Assembly: GCA_013076295.1 (NCBI GenBank)
Contig: RQOL01000876.1
Span: 2,604,001 to 2,668,000, forward strand
Reading direction: 5' to 3'
DNA: 64,000 nucleotides
Source: Sanderia malayensis
Lineage: Eukaryota > Cnidaria > Scyphozoa > Semaeostomeae > Pelagiidae
Shown: positions 56,766-64,000 of the stretch, piece after piece
Numbering within the stretch: the first letter of the stretch is position 1
Layout: the number at the start of each line of letters is the position of its first letter
Program-made: the position numbers and the translations under genes
Notes under the pieces: model-generated
What the model was told of the DNA's origin: nothing
The model's input: only the letters and a program-made list of their open reading frames with translations
Database searches by the model: none

Positions 56766-59700
56766 ATGCCTGTGATATTTTCTGAAAGGCTTCCACTGCC
56801 GTCATTACGATCCTATATTGCGATTAGTGTTTGTATACTTGGTGCTGTATTTGTACATGCTCAGCATTCTGCAGTAAATGAAGGCAAGGAACTTCATGAA
56901 ATTATTGCTCATGTTTTCGTAACTGACAGTTTCTGCTTTTGGGTAAGTTCGTCAATATCATATCTTTTTACTTGTGCGTGAATATGATACATACTGTGGT
57001 TAAATGATTAGTTTCAGAAATTAAGTATTTATAATGTTTGTTTTCTTCATTGTATTTAATTATAAATACGCCCGCTTTCATTGCAAATCAATATATAAAA
57101 GTTTTGTAACAACTTTTATAGTCTGAAGACGGTTTGACTCAGCCATTAAAATCTTTTAGTTCGTACCTAAAACTTAAAGTATTTTACGTTTTGCCTTTCA
57201 GGCAGCGGTAAACATTGCATACTGCATTCTATTTTCATTTGGCAAAGTTATTCAGCAATTTGTTTTGGGAGATCTTAGAGTTATAGAGGAGCAGGTAATT
57301 GTATTTCATTGTGACATATGAATATCATTTTAATCTAATACAATTGAATATCGATCTAACATGATTGTGTGAAAAAATTTGCACATTTTCCATTTTCTAC
57401 CTCAATTCACTTATCTTTTGTCCTTGTTGCCAATGACTTGAAATGTTACTTTCCAACTTTTCAGCCTTGCAGTATTTATTTTATCAAAATTTAACGACAA
57501 TCGTGTGATATTGTGTTACTATATAAGTAAATTATTGTCTTGTAGCACTTGCAAGAGAAATTTTGGAATTTTGTTTTTTACAAAGTGATATTTGTGTTTG
57601 GAATTGTGAATGCACAAACATTGACAGAAGTGATGTGCTGGTCAGCTTGGTTTTCTATGCTTGGATTCTGGCACATATTTGAACAGCTATGCAAAGACAG
57701 ATTTGAATATGTAAGTGATTTATATTTTCTGAATATTTTTATTGCTTGTATTGTCAGTGATTGTCATTGCTGTTGTGTAGCGAAGCACGTAGCAAAGCAT
57801 CTGTGCAGCATAATATAACTGAGGCCTTTTTCAGAAAAAGTCTTGTGCCTCTCAGTTTGTATGTTTGTACAATTATAGTCTGCGCATTGGCTCTCAAATC
57901 CTCCTTTCCCTGCATTTTTCTTCAATTCATCAATGACGGTAATCAGTGACAAGTTTCAAAAGCATTTGAGGACAATTTTTTGTTGGGTTAACTACCAGTT
58001 ATTGACTTTTATAACTTTTAGGCACAGGACAAATCATGACAAAATGGTAGCAATGCAATTTTTTATGTTCTGTTATAAATTCTGAAAGTGAAAACTCTCC
58101 TTTTGCCGCATTTCACATTTAATGATAAATGCCAATAACAAATATTAAATCAATCACGCAGAGGAGAAAGGTGGTCAGCATGCGCAGTGGCGTAATTAAT
58201 GGTAATGCGCAGGAGCGTATATGACGTGGCAGTGCATTGGCCTTAGGGTTAGGCTTAGGCTTGGGGTTAGGGTTACGTTATGCGGAGGAGAAAGGTGGTC
58301 AGCATGCGCAGTGGCGTAATTAATGGTACTGCGCAGGAGCGTATATGACGTGGCAGTGCATTGGCCTTAGGGTTAGGCTCAGGCTTAGGGTTAGGGTTAC
58401 GTTATGCGGAGGAGAAAGGTGGTCAGCATGCGCAGTGGCGTAATTAATGGTACTGCGCAGGAGCATATATGACGTGGCAGTGCATTGACCTTAGGGTTAG
58501 GCTTAGGCTTAGGGTTAGGGTTAGGTTATGCGGAGGAGAAAGGTAGTCAGCATGCGCAGTGGCGTAATTAATGGTACTGCGCAGGAGCGTATATGACGCG
58601 GCAGTGCATTGGCCTTAGGGTTAGGCTTAGGCTTAGGGTTAGGGTTACGTTATGCGGAGGAAAAGGTGGTCAGCATGCGCAGTGGCGTAATTAATGGTAC
58701 TGCGCAGGAGCATATATGACGTGGCAGTGCATTGACCTTAGGGTTAGGCTTAGGCTTAGGGTTAGGGTTACGTTATGCGGAGGAGAAAGGTGGTCAGCAT
58801 GCGCAGTGGCGTAATTAATGGTACTGCGCAGGAGCGTATATGACGCGGCAGTGCATTGACCTTATGGTTACGCTTAGGGTTAGGCTCAGGGTTAGCCTAT
58901 GCGGAGAAGAAAGGTGGTCAGGATGCGCAGTAGGATAAATATTGGTACTGCGCAGGAGTGTATATGACGTAATGGTGTCTTAATGGCTGAGGCATTGGAC
59001 TTAGGGTTAGGGTTAGGGTTAGCCTATGCGGAGGAGAAAGGTGGTCAGGATTCGCAGTAGCATAAGTATTGGTGCTGCGCAGGAGCGTATGTAACGTAAT
59101 GGTGTCCTAATGGCTGAGGCATTGGACTTAGGGTTAGGGTTAGGGTTAGGGTTAGGGTTAGCCTATGCGGTGGAGAAAGATGGTGAGGAAGCGCAGTAGC
59201 ATAGTTATTTGTACTGCGCAGGAGCGTATATGACGTAATGGTGTCTTAATGGCTGAGGCATTGGACTAAGGGTTAGGGTTAGCGTCAGGGTTAGGGTTAG
59301 CCTATGCGGAGGAGAAAGGTGGTCAGGATGCGCAGTAGCATAAGCATTGGTACTGCGCAGGAGCGTATGTGACGTAATGGTGTCTTTATGGCTGAGGCAT
59401 TGGACTGAGGGTTAGGGTTAGGATAGGGTTAGGGTTAGGGTTTGCCTATGCGGAGGAGAAAGGTGGTTAGTATGCGCAGTAGCAGAAATATTGGTACTGC
59501 GCAGGAGCGTATATGATGTGGTTGGTTTTTGACTGAATCTGGAACCGAGGCCCACAATGTGAAGAGTTGTAGCTTTTTTACTCATTTGGAATAATGGATT
59601 GCGATTGGCCAATTATTTAACAATAGAAACTTGCATGAATCATGTACCCCGGGAGTTTCAATTTTAAGGGAAGCTCATACTGAAGACAGAAGGAGAAGAT

Positions 59701-62700
59701 AAACAGGCAAAGTTTTGGGACTATATGAGAGAAGACTTGATCTTGTAATTTTTTATGTACCATGCTTCGCCAGTAAGACCCTAACAAGAATTTTAGTAAT
59801 TATTTCGACGATGAGAGGAGAAAAATATCAACAGGTGATATATTTGTATTTAGCTTTCAGGTTTGACTGAGCAGTTATTCTGCTGTTTACACGTTTTGAA
59901 ACACTCCTTGTCATGACATGATAAGCTAATCTTATTATGTATTATATAACCATTTATATACTATCTATGTATTTTATACGATTTATATTTTTTGTATTGC
60001 TTGATAAATAAAAAATTGTTGTGTCTTATTTTTCTCTCAGTTGACATCATCACCTAATATCTCTATGAGATTGCATACAAAGTTGCTGCTACTCCTGATT
60101 TCAATTCTTGCATCAAGTATTGGCATGTCATTTGCTGCGTATTTTTCTGCATTCCTCGAAGGATGGAACATATTTGGCTTCATGATAGCTGAGGCAAGTC
60201 TTCTTATTTGTCAAGCTTCAGAGCAACCACTTTATCTTTCATCTTGCTATCAATTCTTTCACTGTGAATTGTCATGTATGATAGGCCCACATCAGTTGTA
60301 TAGCTGCTAGAACCCCCAGCCTGCGTTAGTAAATAAGTATTGCTTGCTTGCTTGCTAGTGTGTTAATTGTGGCCGAAGCGAAGGATGTTGATTCTGATTT
60401 CATCTTTTACAGTGTATACTTCTCGGATTGAAATGTTTGCATATAATTTTCAAATATTTCATACAAATAAGAGATGGTTACAAGCAGGAAATGTGGGAGG
60501 AAAAGGCCTGGCTAAGTTATTATTCAGACTTGACATTCGATTGCCTTATCCTGACTGTTGATTTAATCTATCATATGCACATGTTGGTGAGCTGAAGATT
60601 TCCTTTTTGTGTTCTCTAATTCTTCTAGATTATCTTATCTTCTTCATCTGCTTATTTCAATAACTTGTGAAACATCTCTTTTGCTTGGTTTCAGCTTTGG
60701 TCCAATGTATTTTTGAGCATGGCCAGTCTTGTGCTCTATTGGAACATACGCAAGATATTTTCAGAAATCAAAAAGAAAATAAGAAAGCACAGAATTTATT
60801 GCACAATTACACAGAAAGTCAAAGAAAAGTAAGGATTTGTTTTCGAATAATTAATTTCCCTTCCATTTGATTCATTCTTCTCAATCCACGATAAATCTGT
60901 TAATTACTTGTTTTAATAGGTTTGAAAGTTTAACGACTGAGGAGCTGGATAAAGTAGAAGATCATTGCGCTATTTGTTGGGAAGACATGAACAAAGCAAA
61001 GAAGCTGCCATGCGGACATATATTTCATCAGTATGTTTACAATGCATCATATATTATTATATTGAGCTGTGTTTCGACGCTACGAGGTTTCAATATAACA
61101 AACTTGCGACATTATCCAATGAATTTCTTCGTGGTGCAAAGTTTGAAGAGATTCAGCACTGCAAACTTCCCCTCCTATTAATTAATGGAATGATTTAGAG
61201 TGAATATGTTTAATTATAGAGCATGTTTGTGTTCATGGCTGCAACAAGATACATCATGTCCAACTTGCCGTATGTCTTTGGCTTCCATTATGGGCCTGCC
61301 TGAGCGAAATGCTTCCCCTCTTGCTCAGGATGATGAAGATGAAGAAGATGTGAATGATATTCAACAATTTGGAGATTTACAACAACAAAGAATCCAAAGG
61401 TATTGTATTCTTTTCATTCCCATTTCATGCTTCTGTTTGCCCTTCGAACTCATCCTTCGATATTCGCTACAACCGAGCGAGACACAGGGACCCAATGTAG
61501 TCAGTCTATTGTACACTCATAGGCATGGCAAATGCAACGCGCCAAACAAATCATTTCTCTTTCACACCCTGCAAATTTGAATTTCAACTTTGTATTGACG
61601 TTGAAATTTTTTTACTTTCTAGAAATCACTTTTTTCATTTTGATGGTAAGTTTCTTTTTGCTATGATTACCAACATTATCCATACTTTAGAATCGATTGA
61701 TATCTATTGTGACATGTCAAAAGGTTGCTGTTATCTGCTTGATTTTTTTATTAGGAACGAGAATAGCAAATTGGTTTCCAAGTTTTTCAATTGAAGTTTT
61801 CCATGGTGCAAATGGTGATGACATGGCTGACCTAGAGCTAGAAGAAATGGTACATCTTTTATTAATTTTGCTCAAATTCATAATACCTTATACATTGCCC
61901 AATATTTTATATTGATTATCAATATATTATTTCTTTAACTTTTGATTGCATATATCGTTATATCATGTATTTTACTCATTTTGTATTTCAGGCAGTACAA
62001 GTTCATACGATGTTTCCAAATATTCCACACGAGGTCATTGTAAATGATTTAAGGCGAACCCATTCACTGGAACAAACTACTGAGAATATTCTAGAAGGAA
62101 ATATCTCATTGGATTTACAGAGAGAACCAGTAAGCTAGTAGTCTGATATACCTTCATTATATTAATGTGACTCACTCTCCACAACAGGGGATAAAAGTCC
62201 CGGGTACCCGGATAATCCAGAGGACTTTTGTTCCTAATTGCAAGTCAAAATATACATACATGCTTGCTTTTGTCAGATCTGCACTTGGCATTGTATACAC
62301 AGAGAGAATGGAATTTAGTTGATGATGCAATATGCTATCTGTCATTGCAGTTTATTTTATCAACTTTCCCATTTCAGGAAACTGAGGAACGTTCAGAAAT
62401 TTCACCGGCACAGACTGAAGAAATTCAACCAGAAATCCAACGTAAGTCAACCTATTTATCATTGATTTATATAATTGATATATATGAAAGATTATATGAC
62501 GCAACCTATAATCTTTGGGTGTGATGGGTAATTCTTATATCATCATTATGTGGATTAGTTTATCGATGATTTAGTAATGAATTGATTTTTCAGGAGAAGA
62601 CCAACTAGCCTCTGATGTGACGTCATCTGAGAATACGGAGGCGCCTAGTGAAAGTGCGGAGGAGAATAGTGATGCTGGCAGCTGTTTTGATGATCCTGAC

Positions 62701-63375
62701 AGGAGACATGAAGTACTTAGCAAGCGAAGGAAGCAATTTATGACAGAAGCAAGAAGGTGGGAGATACTGCCGTGACTCTTTATTAGATTTCATTCTTATA
62801 TGGCCTCGTCGGGTATAGAAGAGAAGATATGTGTATCCGGGGAAATGGCTTATCACGCAAGGAGTGTGGCTTCATGGAGCAGCTTCGCCATGTAATTTAC
62901 CATTGATTGCAAGTACTCCTGTTATGTCAGGACAAGTAGTTTTGGTTTCTGTGAAGAGCAGACCCTTACCGTAATTGCTCTGATCTACCCTCGTATCTAT
63001 CAAGCCTTCTCTCGAAAAGAGATTTTGAAATAATCATTAATGATATAATGTTATATCATTACTTGTGAAGGTGATTTTTGGTGTCTATTTTGTGATTATA
63101 GGCGCTATTTGACGAAACCAGCAGCAAAGGAATTAAACAGCAACACTGCTCAACAACAATCGACTTCGTCGAAAGAAGGAACTGCCAAATCACAACTAGC
63201 TATTCATCATCCAACACTACGCAGAACTCTTTCAGATCAAGAAGAACGTAGGTCTAGAGTTTTACAAGCAATTGAAAGACGGCGCAAGCAAGATCAACAA
63301 CAACAGCAACAACAACTATTGAACATTTCACACGCATCACCTGAAACAGCAGTTAATTCATTCAACTCTGTCTAG
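56766..63375 (+). CDS. AMFR: E3 ubiquitin ligase AMFR (gp78), ER-associated degradation
   Basis: Fourteen exons: 56766-56942, 57202-57294, 57546-57710, 60041-60193, 60413-60586, 60695-60828, 60920-61030, 61220-61399, 61623-61645, 61755-61849, 61992-62129, 62378-62441, 62594-62756 and 63102-63375. They encode 647 residues (human 643). Multiple membrane helices come first, then a RING from about residue 315 (CAIC, PCGHIFHQ, CLCSWLQQDTSCPTC), RNHFFHFDG with WFPSFSIEV, a CUE domain at about 436-478 (HTMFPNIPHEVIVNDL, NILEGNISLDL), a UBE2G2-binding-like basic helix (RRKQFMTEARRRYL) and a VIM-like p97-binding helix (QEERRSRVLQAIERRRKQ) before a short poly-Gln. It ubiquitinates misfolded ER proteins. 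The intron after 60193 starts with GC. A TTAGGG-bearing satellite fills part of the intron before 60041. The stop codon seems to lie inside a MITE end. Confidence 0.96.
58154..59520. repeat. Satellite of 120-160-bp units bearing interstitial TTAGGG arrays
   Basis: About eleven units. Each has a core gcggaggagaaaggtggtca, tgcgcagtggcgtaattaat, ggtactgcgcaggagcgtat and atgacgtggcagtgcattgg, then 2-6 copies of ttaggg or ttaggc. The first seven units (to about 58900) and the last four differ in sequence: the later ones have gtaatggtgtcttaatggct in place of gtggcagtgcattgg. The block lies in AMFR intron 3 (57711-60040), about 500 bp from the exon at 60041. Confidence 0.95.
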
Positions 63376-63567
63376 TTCGAACACCCCGAGGGAAGTGCGA
63401 AAAAGCTCGAATAATAATAATAATCTATATTTATATAGGATCACTTGGTCAGCTTGCATAGGAGCATACATATAGGTTTGTGTTAAAGAGTTGATTCATT
63501 AGTGATCCTTGAAGCGACGGGGAGTTTGGCTCGAATTTGTTGAGTTCGAACTATGCAGATTTGACTG
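63359..63567. mobile_element. Pogo-like MITE spanning the AMFR stop codon
   Basis: Right end: the inverse of ttgactg reads cagtcaaatctgcatagttc, with TA following (63568-63569). The left end cattcaactctgtctagttc matches 16 of these 20 bases and, with the next cgaac added, 20 of 24. The shared ggatcactaatgaatcaa block also lies inside (about 63490-63510, inverted), and an aat-repeat is near the left. The last codons and stop of AMFR (63361-63375) fall within the left end. Confidence 0.6.
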
Positions 63568-64000
63568 TAATTTGATTTCAGTTGTTATTTTTTAAGTTGT
63601 AAGTTTAAATTGTTAATTGGCTAATTTGGGGCGAACTGCCGTTCTTTGTAACGCAGATATCTGCAGATTTACCGCGGGTTTTATATTTTCATCATTTATT
63701 TCATGTTGTTTTGTAGCTAAGCTAATAACAGTAAGCAAATATATATATTTAAGGGGTTAAGGTGCAAGGAATTATTATTCTAAAACTATAAGTGAAAGCA
63801 GCAATATTTGAATATTGTCAACTTGTTATATCATTGTTCTTTCCATTGTTTGTGAACAAAGACCATTGTTCTTTCTATTGTTCTCTGTAAGCAAGCAGGG
63901 TCTAGTTTCTTTTTTGCCCGTTTCTTATATCTGGGGACTTACTTTAGCTGATTTTCGCTTTTCATTTTGTTGTTTTATTTTATTAAATAATTCTTTCGCT
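63568..64000. other. Downstream region of AMFR
   Basis: AT-rich sequence after the MITE, presumably AMFR 3' UTR followed by intergenic DNA. A near-duplicate of ccattgttctttc appears twice (63832-63900). No coding frame is seen before the window ends. Confidence 0.5.

Noticed and set aside
58154..59520. A chromosome end (telomere)
   Set aside because: TTAGGG runs are short, interspersed with a unique core and followed by AMFR exons that continue the same reading frame. They are interstitial.

Overview
This window is nuclear DNA from an animal. Its genes have spliced exons with GT-AG (and at least two GC-AG) introns, and the base composition is AT-rich. It holds metazoan-type genes such as CBFB, CYLD, AMFR, P4HTM, FAAP24, SMIM13 and TRIQK. 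Gene density is about one per 4 to 5 kb and most introns are 70-700 bp, so this is a compact invertebrate genome. Many short inverted-repeat elements lie in introns, and TTAGGG-type satellite sits inside one gene. A large REJ gene with repeated CGVCGG cysteine modules would fit an early-branching animal such as a sponge, but I cannot fix the phylum from sequence alone.

Layout. 1-1874 (+): 3' end of a Golgi Ca/Mn pump (SPCA, ATP2C1-like). 2253-3857 (-): single-thioredoxin ER protein disulfide isomerase with an ERp29-like tail. 4281-4668 (-): SMIM13, head to head with CTNNBL1 (4939-10069, +), which carries a 1.1-kb minisatellite. 10546-13158 (+): cytochrome c1. 13868-15680 (+): eIF2-beta. 16007-18544 (+): FAAP24. 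18545-21786: gene-poor spacer. 21787-39170 (+): a giant gene of about 32 exons, encoding about 2,550 residues, for a secreted-then-membrane-anchored glycoprotein (cysteine-rich N-terminus, N-glycosylated tandem repeats, CGVCGG modules, IPT/TIG, REJ, degenerate GPS, one TM helix). 39993-42820 (+): lysosomal phospholipase A2 (PLA2G15-like). 43540-44497 (-): unidentified gene. 44850-47789 (-): transmembrane-type prolyl 4-hydroxylase P4HTM. 48471-49562 (+): CBFB. 50202-50751 (+): TRIQK. 51339-56104 (+): CYLD deubiquitinase. 56766-63375 (+): AMFR/gp78 E3 ligase.

The genes are mostly unrelated housekeeping neighbours and do not form an operon. Some share themes: ER and secretory homeostasis (ATP2C, PDI, P4HTM, AMFR, TRIQK) and ubiquitin signalling (CYLD, AMFR). 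Exon-by-exon phase checks close exactly for CTNNBL1 (594 aa), CYC1 (302), EIF2S2 (318), FAAP24 (218), PLA2G15 (418), P4HTM (455), CBFB (182), TRIQK (76), CYLD (959), AMFR (647), SMIM13 (93) and the PDI (242).

I found no new enzyme system or defence locus. The most unusual items are the mosaic REJ/GPS-like single-pass receptor, an AMFR stop codon that seems to lie inside the terminal repeat of a pogo-like MITE, a telomere-repeat-bearing satellite in an AMFR intron, a recent duplication of a PLA2G15 intron-exon fragment, and several MITE families with recognisable target-site duplications.
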